Positions 7,372 through 15,909 of a stretch of 20,252 nucleotides of DNA are shown here, piece by piece (position 1 is the stretch's first letter; every line of letters starts with the position of its first letter). Where the stretch lies: positions 1 to 20,252 of the forward strand of contig CAXQZJ010000101.1 in the NCBI GenBank assembly GCA_964228145.1, in the 5' to 3' direction. The notes under the pieces are model-generated. The model did not search any database. It saw only the letters and a program-made list of their open reading frames with translations, and was not told the origin of the DNA. A program made the translations under genes and the position numbers. Origin of the DNA: Pseudobowmanella sp964228145. Its GTDB lineage: Bacteria > Pseudomonadota > Gammaproteobacteria > Enterobacterales > Alteromonadaceae.

Positions 7372-9261
7372 CTAACTGGCTTTGTCTACAATTTTGGTAG
7401 ATTCCACCAGACGACTATTTTTGGGTGTGTAGGCTAAAGGCGCATTGATCAATACGTCTAAGGCCTTCTGTTCATCTCGGGTTACCAGAGCAAAGTTAAG
7501 CTTGTCCATCAGCATAACGACTTCATCGAACGGCAGGCGCACCTCATTTGCACCCAATATTCGCGGATGTTCGGTTTCCGTGTCAGCGTCATCAATAAGT
7601 AATTCCTCGTACAACTTCTCACCCGGACGCAACCCTGTATAGCGGATCTCAACCTCACCCTGTGGGTTTTCTTTACTACGAATACTGAAGCCCATCAGGT
7701 GGGCCATTTTGCGGGCTAAATCCGTAATACGGACAGGCTCACCCATATCCAGTACGAATACTTCACCCTGTTTCCCCATGCACCCCGCTTGAATCACTAA
7801 CTGAGCAGCTTCCGGGATTGTCATAAAGTAACGGATGATATCAGGATGGGTAACGGTCAACGGGCCACCGGCGCGCAGCTGTTGATTAAACAAAGGTACT
7901 ACAGAACCACTTGATCCCAGTACATTACCAAAGCGCACTATCGCGTACTCTGTCTGTGTGCCTAAGTCGGCAATACTTTGCACGTACAGTTCCGCGAAGC
8001 GCTTAGTGGCGCCCATGATATTGGTTGGTCGCACGGCCTTGTCTGTGGAGACCAAGACAAACTTCTCGACTTCAAATTCTGCCGCAATCAAGGCCACGTT
8101 CGAGGTACCAAATATGTTGTTTCGAATGCCCATCATGATATTACATTCCACCATGGGAACATGCTTATAAGCTGCGGCGTGGTAGATGGTCTGCACCTTA
8201 TGCTTACTCAGTGCATCCCTTATAACGGCGGAGTCCTGTATCGTTCCCAGCACAGGGTAAACTGGGATATCCGGATACTGACGCCGTAGCTCGGTCTCGA
8301 TTTTATACAGGTTGTATTCGCTGATTTCGAATAGCACAATGGCCGCTGGCTGGATCTTAATAATCTGCCGGCATAACTCACTACCAATAGAGCCACCAGC
8401 GCCCGTTACCATCACACACTTTCCGCGAATGTTGGGCACCATCAGGTTCTCGATAGGCGGAACCGAGGGACGACCGAGCAAATCCTCAATTTTAATCTCT
8501 TTTAAATCGGTAATTTTTCTGCGGCCCGACACCAACTCGGTGACATCCGGAACAGACAGTAGTTCGAGCGCGAAAGGCTCCAGCTCACGAATTAACTGTT
8601 GCCGACGAGTTTCAGATGTATCCGGTACCGCCAACAACATTTTCTTGACGTTGTGTTTCTTGACTAGCTGTTTAATTTGATCTCGCCCGTAAACACCCAG
8701 CCCCAGTAATTTTTTACCCTTGTATTGACGCTTATCATCGATAAAAGCAACTGGCATCAAATCAGAGTTTTGCTTCAACGTCATTGCCAACGCTCTACCG
8801 CTATCCGCAGCACCAAAAATTAAGCAACGTTCGCGTTTTGAAAAGCCATGGGTTTGCACAGACAAGAAGATAACTAAACGCGGGGCCCCGATAAAAATGC
8901 ATGCTAAGGTCCAGAATATGACCGGTACACTCAGTGGAACAAAAGCCAGTAATGCTGCACCACTGACTAACATGAGTCCTGCCCCTACCAGCACCACAGC
9001 CATCATCCTCAGGCCGGCTTGAATGTCAATGTAGCGGGTAACATGTTGATAGTAAGCGCTGACATATAGCATCAGAATCGTAAGCAGGGAAACAAACACT
9101 AAGTTATAGATTTCTGCCTCGCCGGGAAAATCCGCCATCATACCCAGGCGGATCCAATAGGCCAGCATACCGGCGGCCAGCAAACTAAAACAGTCCCAAC
9201 TCAATGCGACTATTAACTTCACCCAGGATGGCAGAGCAAACATTTTATTCAACTTACTCAC
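7372..9261 (-). CDS. Membrane-bound UDP-GlcNAc 4,6-dehydratase (WbpM/PglF/CapD family)
   Basis: Converts UDP-GlcNAc to the 4-keto-6-deoxy sugar, the entry to bacillosamine, QuiNAc or FucNAc-type sugars. At 629 residues it is a full-length, membrane-anchored member: four N-terminal hydrophobic segments (about 14-34, 52-70, 86-107, 112-134), a CoA-binding-like Rossmann domain (about 143-240) and a C-terminal SDR domain. The NAD motif is GAGGSIGSE (287-295). The catalytic region is STDKAVRPTNIMGATKR (405-421), where the family uses Thr-Asp-Lys and Met...Lys in place of the usual Tyr-x3-Lys. Starts with GTG at 9261 (GGGAGG upstream), overlapping the aminotransferase stop as GTGA. The aminotransferase and acetyltransferase neighbours favour the bacillosamine route. 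Confidence 0.93.
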   Translation of the reverse strand: MSKLNKMFALPSWVKLIVALSWDCFSLLAAGMLAYWIRLGMMADFPGEAEIYNLVFVSLLTILMLYVSAYYQHVTRYIDIQAGLRMMAVVLVGAGLMLVSGAALLAFVPLSVPVIFWTLACIFIGAPRLVIFLSVQTHGFSKRERCLIFGAADSGRALAMTLKQNSDLMPVAFIDDKRQYKGKKLLGLGVYGRDQIKQLVKKHNVKKMLLAVPDTSETRRQQLIRELEPFALELLSVPDVTELVSGRRKITDLKEIKIEDLLGRPSVPPIENLMVPNIRGKCVMVTGAGGSIGSELCRQIIKIQPAAIVLFEISEYNLYKIETELRRQYPDIPVYPVLGTIQDSAVIRDALSKHKVQTIYHAAAYKHVPMVECNIMMGIRNNIFGTSNVALIAAEFEVEKFVLVSTDKAVRPTNIMGATKRFAELYVQSIADLGTQTEYAIVRFGNVLGSSGSVVPLFNQQLRAGGPLTVTHPDIIRYFMTIPEAAQLVIQAGCMGKQGEVFVLDMGEPVRITDLARKMAHLMGFSIRSKENPQGEVEIRYTGLRPGEKLYEELLIDDADTETEHPRILGANEVRLPFDEVVMLMDKLNFALVTRDEQKALDVLINAPLAYTPKNSRLVESTKIVDKAS

Positions 9262-10430
9262 CCCAGGGCCTCCCGCATCACTTGGCGCAATACATCACAG
9301 GTTTTATCAATTTGCGCCTGGGTCAGGGTCGGATGCACCATCCACATTAAGCTGTCCTCACCCAGTTGGCGGGCATTTGGTAGTGCCTTTTTTGGCCGCA
9401 AACCAGTATTATCAAACGCTTTTTCTAAATAAACTTCGGCGCAACTGCCGCTAAAGGCAGGAACGCCTTTTGCGACCATGGCTGCGATAATAGCATCACG
9501 ATCCCAACCTGGTTTTAATCGTTGGTGGTCGACAAACGCGTAGCACTTGTAAAAGCCGTGAGTGTCTCCGGGTTTGATTTGGGGCACGCGTAGTCCTGAT
9601 TTTTCAGCCGCTTCAAGAATTTGTTGTGCGTATTGATTTCGCAACTTTGTCCAACGCGGCATCTTTGCTACTTGTTGCCGTCCGATAGCCGCTTGCATCT
9701 CGGTCATACGCCAGTTGGTTCCGAATGATTCATGCAGCCATCGGTACCCGGGGGGGTGCTGTGTATTGTAAACAGCATCATATGACTTGCCGTGGTCTTT
9801 GAATGACCAGACCTTTTTCCACAGCGTCTCATCATTGGTAGTCACCATGCCGCCTTCCCCTCCTGTGGTCATAATCTTATCCTGACAGAATGAGAAAGCA
9901 GCGATATGCCCGAGACTACCAACCGGTTTTCCTTGATAGCGGGCACCATGGGCTTGTGCACAATCCTCGACCACTTTTAATTTGTGGGTCTCGGCCAATT
10001 GCATAATAGGGTCCATATCACAAGGCCAGCCAGCCAAATGAACACACAAGATTGCCGATGTGTTAGCGGTAAGGTGGGGGATTATCGTATCGACTGAAAT
10101 ATTCTGTGAATCGAGATCAACGTCAACGAAAACAGGTTTTAATCCAGCTAAGACTATTGAAGACACGGATGCGAGAAAAGTTCTGGGTGTGACAATCACC
10201 TCAGAACCTGGCGGCAAGTCTAAAGCATGCCAGCATAAGTCAAGCGCAACGGTACCATTCATTACCGCAACGGCATGCTCGCAACCCGCAAAGGTAGCAA
10301 ATTCTGTTTCGAAAGCCCGGGCCTGTTGCCCAGTCCAATAGTTGACCTGATTACTATTCAGGACCGATAGGACAGCTTGTTTCTCGGCCTCATCATAGTC
10401 AGGCCAAGGTGAGAATGGACCATTCAACAT
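9258..10430 (-). CDS. DegT/DnrJ/EryC1/StrS-family sugar aminotransferase (PglE-like)
   Basis: PLP-dependent enzyme predicted to aminate the 4-keto group made by the neighbouring dehydratase, with glutamate as likely donor. The 390 residues fit the family. Visible are NGTVALDL (58-65), the PLP-nitrogen aspartate in VVEDCAQAHGA (Asp156) and the Schiff-base lysine in FSFCQDKIMTTGGEGG (Lys185). ATG start at 10430; CAGAG lies about ten bases upstream. A 27-base gap separates it from the acetyltransferase gene, the widest internal gap of the operon together with that before the beta-barrel gene. The exact sugar cannot be proven from sequence; the order dehydratase-aminotransferase-acetyltransferase-phosphoglycosyltransferase supports UDP-4-amino-4,6-dideoxy-GlcNAc. 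Confidence 0.9.
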   Translation of the reverse strand: MLNGPFSPWPDYDEAEKQAVLSVLNSNQVNYWTGQQARAFETEFATFAGCEHAVAVMNGTVALDLCWHALDLPPGSEVIVTPRTFLASVSSIVLAGLKPVFVDVDLDSQNISVDTIIPHLTANTSAILCVHLAGWPCDMDPIMQLAETHKLKVVEDCAQAHGARYQGKPVGSLGHIAAFSFCQDKIMTTGGEGGMVTTNDETLWKKVWSFKDHGKSYDAVYNTQHPPGYRWLHESFGTNWRMTEMQAAIGRQQVAKMPRWTKLRNQYAQQILEAAEKSGLRVPQIKPGDTHGFYKCYAFVDHQRLKPGWDRDAIIAAMVAKGVPAFSGSCAEVYLEKAFDNTGLRPKKALPNARQLGEDSLMWMVHPTLTQAQIDKTCDVLRQVMREALG

Positions 10431-10457
10431 ACATGATCTCTGATTATTTATTGTTTG

Positions 10458-11081
10458 TTATTTAATTATTTTGGCGGGTACTCCAACAGCAAGAACACGT
10501 GGAGGTAACGACCTTATTACTACGCTACCTGCGCCTGTCTGCGCCTCTTCCCCTATCTCTGTGTTTGGAATAACGACACTCGCTGCACCTAAAAAAGAAA
10601 GCCGCCCAACTGTAACTGTCCCTGCCAGTCGACAACCAGGTGCAATATGTACGAAATCTCCAATGCGGTTATCGTGATCCACACTACAACCTGTGTTTAA
10701 GATACAGCCTACGCCGACATTGGTAAACGGATTTATCACTGAATTGGCACAAATTAAGCTCCCTGAGCCGATTTGTGAGTAAGGACTAACAACCGCAGAG
10801 GGGTGCACGATTGTTGCAATAGGTAATTCATCACGAATTAGCTGTTGTAATACCTTGGCTCGAATGGCGTTATTTCCAATCGCTACGAAAAACTCACTGT
10901 TTTGATCATCAAACTCAGCGAAGTTATCTCTGTGGCTTACCACCGGCCAGACACCAGCAACAGTGGTTTGGCTCTCATCACGATCGATAAACACAATAGC
11001 GTCAAATTTACCTTGAGCTTCGGCGGCGTCAGCCACAACTTTGCCATGGCCGCCGGCGCCAATAACGACTAACCGAGTCAT
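10458..11081 (-). CDS. PglD/NeuD-family sugar N-acetyltransferase
   Basis: Acetyl-CoA-dependent left-handed beta-helix enzyme, predicted to acetylate the 4-amino group of the UDP-sugar to give UDP-N,N'-diacetylbacillosamine. An N-terminal Rossmann-like UDP-sugar-binding part carries VVIGAGGHGKVVADAA (5-20). Hexapeptide repeats fill about residues 88-200. The family's catalytic His is in SVDHD (His136), and the C-terminus VGVPAKIIK is typical. The length of 207 residues fits. ATG start at 11081 overlaps the previous stop as ATGA. An O-acetyltransferase of the NeuD type cannot be excluded by sequence alone, but the aminotransferase next door favours N-acetylation. Confidence 0.9.
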   Translation of the reverse strand: MTRLVVIGAGGHGKVVADAAEAQGKFDAIVFIDRDESQTTVAGVWPVVSHRDNFAEFDDQNSEFFVAIGNNAIRAKVLQQLIRDELPIATIVHPSAVVSPYSQIGSGSLICANSVINPFTNVGVGCILNTGCSVDHDNRIGDFVHIAPGCRLAGTVTVGRLSFLGAASVVIPNTEIGEEAQTGAGSVVIRSLPPRVLAVGVPAKIIK

Positions 11082-11674
11082 GTGTCTGTACTCCCGGTAA
11101 ATTTACTCATTGTTGCCTCTCCCTGTTGACTGATGCCATCTCGTTTGAACACTTTAACCACAGTGAGCAAGAGTATCTTAAGGTCCAACCAAAAGCTTTG
11201 GTTGTCTACATACCACACGTCCAATTCAAATTTCTGTTCCCAACTTAAGGCATTACGTCCGTTGACCTGTGCCCAACCGGTAATACCCGGGCGCACCTGA
11301 TGCCGGCGTTGCTGTCGTTCAGTGTACAAAGGTAAATATTCCAAAAGCAGTGGCCGCGGTCCGACCAAGCTCATTTCACCACGCAGCACATTAAACAAAC
11401 CGGGTAACTCGTCCAGCGAAGTCGCACGTAATAATCGCCCAAAACGCCCCAGTCTGACTTCATCTGGCAGCAACTGCCCTTGTGCATCCCGAGCCTCGGA
11501 CATGCTACGAAATTTATACATTGCGAACGGATGCCCATTCAAACCCGGACGTATTTGCCTGAACAACACAGGCCGCCCTATTTTCAACCACACTAATATC
11601 GCAACGATCAAAATGACTGGCGCTAAAGCCAATAGCGCGATCAGCGCGATGACGAAATCAAATATTCTTTTCAC
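11078..11674 (-). CDS. Small monotopic phosphoglycosyltransferase (PglC-like, initiating sugar transferase)
   Basis: Transfers a sugar phosphate from a UDP-sugar to undecaprenyl phosphate and so starts each repeat unit. At 198 residues it is the minimal PglC-type form, without the extra membrane domain of WbaP. A single hydrophobic re-entrant helix with a central proline covers about residues 5-30. Then come YKFRSM (53-58), the catalytic Asp88-Glu89 in TSLDELPG, SLVGPRPL (102-109) and RPGITGWAQVNGRN (128-141). The start is GTG at 11674, overlapping the glycosyltransferase stop as GTGA; its ribosome binding site is weak, consistent with coupling. The adjacent Pgl-type genes make UDP-diacetylbacillosamine the likely substrate. 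Confidence 0.94.
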   Translation of the reverse strand: MKRIFDFVIALIALLALAPVILIVAILVWLKIGRPVLFRQIRPGLNGHPFAMYKFRSMSEARDAQGQLLPDEVRLGRFGRLLRATSLDELPGLFNVLRGEMSLVGPRPLLLEYLPLYTERQQRRHQVRPGITGWAQVNGRNALSWEQKFELDVWYVDNQSFWLDLKILLLTVVKVFKRDGISQQGEATMSKFTGSTDT

Positions 11675-12798
11675 GGTTTTTCCATCATTGCCAGCATCTG
11701 CTGATTAATTACATTAACGTCGTACAGAGTTTTTGCTCTGGCGAGTGACGCTTTGCCCATCTTTTCTATCAATAAGGGATCGTCGATAAACGATTGGATA
11801 GCGTTTGCCAGCGCCTCACTATCCCCCACAGGGACCAATAAGCCATTTACTCCATCTTCAACCGTTTGCCGGCAACCGGGTGCATCAGTGGTAATTATCG
11901 CTCTTTGCATGGCCATCGATTCCAACACGGTTCTCGGTGTTCCCTCACGATAAGAGGGCAATACAAAAACGTCACACTGCGCAATGAAAGGTCGAACATC
12001 GGCTTGTTTACCATGGAAAATCAATAGGTCTTGTTCAGTCCATTGCGCCATCTGTTCTGGCTGTATTGCCGTTGGATTTTGGTCAAACCAGCCCACCACG
12101 TGACAATCGACAGCGACGCCTTTCTGTTTAAGTAAGTGCATTGCGTTAGCAAGCTCGATTATACCTTTGTCTTTCAGAATTCGGCCGATGAATAAAAGCT
12201 GTAGATTCGGCTGCTCTTGCAGTGCCTGTGGCGTAAAGCGGGTCAGGTTAATGCCCGACCCGTTCACCACGCTGCTGTTTTGCCGCTTAGCCAATCCCAA
12301 TTGTGTAAACAGCAAGCAGTCATCCTGATTTTGGAATACGACCCGATGAGCACCATTGAGTCCCAACCGATAAAGTTGGCGTAATACCCATGGCAGTAGT
12401 GTGCTAAGGCCACGTTTTTTCCCGGTAAAGGCGTAGCCCAGGCCTGTGATGAGCGCAAGTCTGGTTGGAACCGCTGCCCAACGCGCTGCGATTTGGCCAT
12501 ATATACATGGCTTTATCGTGTAGGTCATAACAACGTCAGGACGCAGGCGCCTGCAAAGGCGAAACAAATAAATCAATAAGCGTAAGTCAGCTATTGGATT
12601 CATCCCGGTTCTTTGCAAAGGAATATCCACAGTAGTGGCACCGAGCTGTTGTATCTCTGTTTTAATCTGCGTAGTTAAATCAGGCACGGCAACGGTCACC
12701 TGATCGCCACGAGCGATACAAGCTTGAATCAAGTCGCCACGAAACCCGACTACAGAGTCAGGATAACTTGCGATTAGTAGTACATGTCTAGCCTTCAT
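11671..12798 (-). CDS. GT4 glycosyltransferase, PglA-like
   Basis: GT-B fold retaining glycosyltransferase, expected on the cytoplasmic face of the inner membrane. It resembles Campylobacter PglA along much of its length: the MNP...LRLLIYLFRLCRRLRPD stretch (66-88), AARWAAVPTRLALITGLG (104-121) and the sugar-nucleotide domain with GRILKDKG (205-212) and SYREGTPRTVLES (282-294), which contains the EX7E motif Glu285/Glu293. PglA adds an alpha-1,3-GalNAc to undecaprenyl-PP-diacetylbacillosamine, so this gene, next to the PglC-like gene, is the best candidate for the second sugar. The similarity is judged from memory of the family, and the donor sugar is not determined. ATG start at 12798 overlaps asnB by 11 bases. 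Confidence 0.88.
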   Translation of the reverse strand: MKARHVLLIASYPDSVVGFRGDLIQACIARGDQVTVAVPDLTTQIKTEIQQLGATTVDIPLQRTGMNPIADLRLLIYLFRLCRRLRPDVVMTYTIKPCIYGQIAARWAAVPTRLALITGLGYAFTGKKRGLSTLLPWVLRQLYRLGLNGAHRVVFQNQDDCLLFTQLGLAKRQNSSVVNGSGINLTRFTPQALQEQPNLQLLFIGRILKDKGIIELANAMHLLKQKGVAVDCHVVGWFDQNPTAIQPEQMAQWTEQDLLIFHGKQADVRPFIAQCDVFVLPSYREGTPRTVLESMAMQRAIITTDAPGCRQTVEDGVNGLLVPVGDSEALANAIQSFIDDPLLIEKMGKASLARAKTLYDVNVINQQMLAMMEKP

Positions 12799-14734
12799 GG
12801 TAGTGCGCCCACCACAACTGGAACATTAACACTCCCCAAAGGTGGTGGTGCATGCCGCGTTTTTCTTTCAGATGCCAGTGCCATATCTTGCGTATTTCTG
12901 ACACGTTTAACAAACCTGAACGAGCCAGCGCCGCCTCACTGAGTAACGACTCCGCCCAATCCCGCAACTCATGCCGTAACCAATGGGAAATGGGCACACC
13001 GAATCCGGTTTTAGGTCGGTTCATCACCTCGTCAGGCACGAATTTGTTAATCACATACCGCAGAGGCGCTTTGGTCCTTCCCTGATGGATTTTGTGACTT
13101 AGGGGCATACTCCACGCGTGAGCAATGAGGTCTTTGTCTAAATAGGGGGTGCGCGACTCAATGCCACAGGCCATCGAAGCACGGTCAACTTTAGTCAGGA
13201 TATCATCCCGAATATAACCCAGACTGTCGCTGAGCATCATATTCTCGCAAAAGCCTAGGCTCGGATGCTGCTTATATTGGTTGGCTAAACCAGATGGCAC
13301 AGGATGCATCGGTGGTTGGTCCCAGAATGAGATCATTCGCTGATACATATCCTCATGGTCCCGATAGCCCATTACATGTCCCAGTTTATGGATATATTCA
13401 GCGACCCTTGGCCTGCCGGTAAATTTGTTGATCACGGGGGCGACGGTGCGATCCAATAGATAATGCGGTAAACCGACCATCCCAGCCCCTAATATTGATC
13501 TGAGTTTGTGGGGAACGCGTCCCAACTTACTATCCATTGAAGGACCAAAGGTATAGCGGTTATAACCTGCGAACACTTCATCACCACCATCTCCGGTCAG
13601 AATCACTTTCGCCTGCCCCCTGACTTTGCTAAACAGAAGCGTGGTTGGTAATTGAGAAGAATCTGCGAAGGGTTCATCATAGTTAAATGGCAGTGCATCG
13701 ATTAAACCCAACATGTCATTGGCACTGACTTGAATCTGTTGATGGTGCGTACCGAGTCGATTGGCGACATCTTTGGCGAAATCAGCTTCGTTATAGTCTG
13801 CAACGTCGTAACCCATCGAATAGGTATTTACACGTTTATCCGTGACTGCACGCATGGCACAGACCACGGCAGTGGAGTCAATCCCGCCACTCAGAAAGGC
13901 TCCGAGGTTCACATCGGCCAACATCCTGCGATCGACGCTGGAATATAACAATGACTCGGCCACTTGCCAGTTGGCCTCATAGCTTAAATGCTGATTATCC
14001 AGGTACCGCTCATCGATAACCGATTTCAGTGACCAATAACTCGTCTCAGAATTAGGATTAAAGTACTCTTTCTTTCCTATGTTAAGCGTCACTGTGCCCC
14101 CGGGTGACAGCTTAAAGACATCGTGATAAATACACACATCATTGGGCACATAATTGTATTTAAAGAATTCACCTAACCCCACAGGGTTAATTTTAAGGCT
14201 GGCTTTGTCATACGCCTGCAAGGCTTTCAGTTCAGAACCGAACACTACACCGTTTCTGTGGTTCCAGATATATAATGGTTTTTCGCCTAGGCGGTCGCGG
14301 GCGAAACTTAATGTATGGCTTTGTTTATCATATAAAGCCAACGCAAACATACCATCACAACGGGAAAGCGCCTCTCGTAAACCATGCTGCTCTATCAGCG
14401 CTAGCAAGACCTCAGTATCTGAATGCCCCCGCCATTGACACCAGCCCTGCCCTTCCAGCTCGTTCCTGAGTTCGGCAAAGTTATAAATCTCACCATTAAA
14501 TACAATCTGATAACGCCCAGACTGACTTTGCATCGGCTGCGCGCCAGCATCTGATAAGTCCTGAATCGACAAACGGGTGTGGCCAAGGAAAACTTGCCTA
14601 GCGTCATCCTGAAAAAAGCCAGTGGCATCAGGCCCGCGGGCGCGGATTGCTGCGACCATAGCAGTCAAACGCTGCCTGTTAGTGTTCATATCCCTTTGAG
14701 GTTCGAAACTATAAAAGCCGGTTATCCCGCACAC
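12788..14734 (-). CDS. asnB: AsnB-type glutamine-dependent amidotransferase (asparagine synthase family)
   Basis: The 648-residue protein has an N-terminal class II glutamine amidotransferase domain with nucleophile Cys2 (MCGITGF) and a C-terminal ATP-pyrophosphatase synthetase domain with LSGGIDST (281-288) and GDGGDEVFAGYNRY. All catalytic motifs look intact. The start is GTG at 14734, fixed by the need for Cys2 and by AGGAG upstream; it overlaps the polymerase gene by 13 bases. Many polysaccharide operons carry such a gene. It may amidate a uronic acid or other carboxylated sugar of the repeat unit rather than make free asparagine. That role is inferred from context; the sequence itself cannot tell the acceptor. 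Confidence 0.88.
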   Translation of the reverse strand: MCGITGFYSFEPQRDMNTNRQRLTAMVAAIRARGPDATGFFQDDARQVFLGHTRLSIQDLSDAGAQPMQSQSGRYQIVFNGEIYNFAELRNELEGQGWCQWRGHSDTEVLLALIEQHGLREALSRCDGMFALALYDKQSHTLSFARDRLGEKPLYIWNHRNGVVFGSELKALQAYDKASLKINPVGLGEFFKYNYVPNDVCIYHDVFKLSPGGTVTLNIGKKEYFNPNSETSYWSLKSVIDERYLDNQHLSYEANWQVAESLLYSSVDRRMLADVNLGAFLSGGIDSTAVVCAMRAVTDKRVNTYSMGYDVADYNEADFAKDVANRLGTHHQQIQVSANDMLGLIDALPFNYDEPFADSSQLPTTLLFSKVRGQAKVILTGDGGDEVFAGYNRYTFGPSMDSKLGRVPHKLRSILGAGMVGLPHYLLDRTVAPVINKFTGRPRVAEYIHKLGHVMGYRDHEDMYQRMISFWDQPPMHPVPSGLANQYKQHPSLGFCENMMLSDSLGYIRDDILTKVDRASMACGIESRTPYLDKDLIAHAWSMPLSHKIHQGRTKAPLRYVINKFVPDEVMNRPKTGFGVPISHWLRHELRDWAESLLSEAALARSGLLNVSEIRKIWHWHLKEKRGMHHHLWGVLMFQLWWAHYHEG

Positions 14735-15909
14735 TTCTTGGTTACTCCTACAACATCCATTGGGGGTAAATTCCGCGCCGCTTGGAAAGCATTAAATCGC
14801 ATGAAAACGTAAATCAAAAATGGAAAGTACATCAGCTTTTGCCGGATTGCGATGCCCGAATTTGCCGTTGTGGTAGCCATCATCAAGGTCATTAGGGCAA
14901 AGTAAAATACCGCAAACCACAGTAACAACCCTTTATGTTGCTTGAAAAACCCCACAAAATTTCGATTACACATCGACGCAAACATACACAAGTAAAGAAG
15001 GTTTTCACCTGACACAACCAGACCCAGCATATTCTTTGCGTCAAAAAACAGCGGCCTGAAAAGGTAGGCAAAGATCTGACCCGGAAGACTTAGTTGGGTA
15101 ATATCCAGCGCACCTCCGCCTTCCTGATTGTGCTCCGACTGTGTTTCCATTTTCTCACTGATCGCTTCGACGGATAGCTCGGACAAACCGACAAAACTTA
15201 ATACAAAGGGCAGAAGGGCTAGCAATGCGGCAGCCATGATACCTGTAAGCATCACCTTTGTGCCCTTGGTAATCTGTTGCCCATCAATCAGCGCGGCGAT
15301 ACCCAGGCACAGCAAAATCACCATGCCTACATGAGGCCTTATCATCATGACCAATCCGATTGCCATGGCTAGTTTAAGCACAGGGAGGGGTTTGAAGGTT
15401 AATCCATAAAGCAGATAACACAAGGGTAAAAAAATCAATGAATCCTTGCCAAGCGCGCTGGTCCAAAAACTGAGGCCCGGTAAGAACAACACCAATAATA
15501 ACAGTGCCCCATTACGGTGTTTTGAATAGGGTAACACAGCGAAATAGAGATAGAGCAAACCGAGAAATCCGCTGAAACTAAACAACAGAAATAATGTCAC
15601 TTTTTGCAGGCTGAACAGGCTTTGCACATTCGCCACAATCCATAAAATGAACTTGGTGCCAGGTTCAAAAGGGACTGCGCCAGCCAGGCCCGTGGCATAC
15701 TCTGATCCGACCCTAAAATACATGTTGGCATCGGCCGGCATGGTTTTGATCATTTGGTAGTACAGCAAGCAAAAGCCGGTGTGATAAGCGAACAATGAAA
15801 GCATAAACAGCCAAGACGCAGATGAAGTCTGCCTGGCTTGCAATTGCATTGCTTTAGTAGCCAATAAGCCAACACTGATCACTATGATTGATGTATCAAT
15901 AATCATCAC
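14722..15909 (-). CDS. Predicted Wzy-like polysaccharide polymerase (multi-pass membrane protein)
   Basis: A 395-residue, very hydrophobic protein with roughly ten membrane segments and one larger polar loop at about residues 243-278. That topology is typical of Wzy/EpsG-type polymerases. Short conserved-looking motifs are GKDS (154-157), MIRPHVG (189-195) and IAIRQKLMYFP (353-363). Wzy proteins diverge strongly, so the call rests on topology, on these motifs and on being the only polymerase candidate in an operon that has a flippase and a co-polymerase. The start is GTG at 15909 (GTGA overlap with the preceding stop) or the adjacent ATG at 15906. Confidence 0.7.
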   Translation of the reverse strand: MMIIDTSIIVISVGLLATKAMQLQARQTSSASWLFMLSLFAYHTGFCLLYYQMIKTMPADANMYFRVGSEYATGLAGAVPFEPGTKFILWIVANVQSLFSLQKVTLFLLFSFSGFLGLLYLYFAVLPYSKHRNGALLLLVLFLPGLSFWTSALGKDSLIFLPLCYLLYGLTFKPLPVLKLAMAIGLVMMIRPHVGMVILLCLGIAALIDGQQITKGTKVMLTGIMAAALLALLPFVLSFVGLSELSVEAISEKMETQSEHNQEGGGALDITQLSLPGQIFAYLFRPLFFDAKNMLGLVVSGENLLYLCMFASMCNRNFVGFFKQHKGLLLWFAVFYFALMTLMMATTTANSGIAIRQKLMYFPFLIYVFMRFNAFQAARNLPPMDVVGVTKKCAG

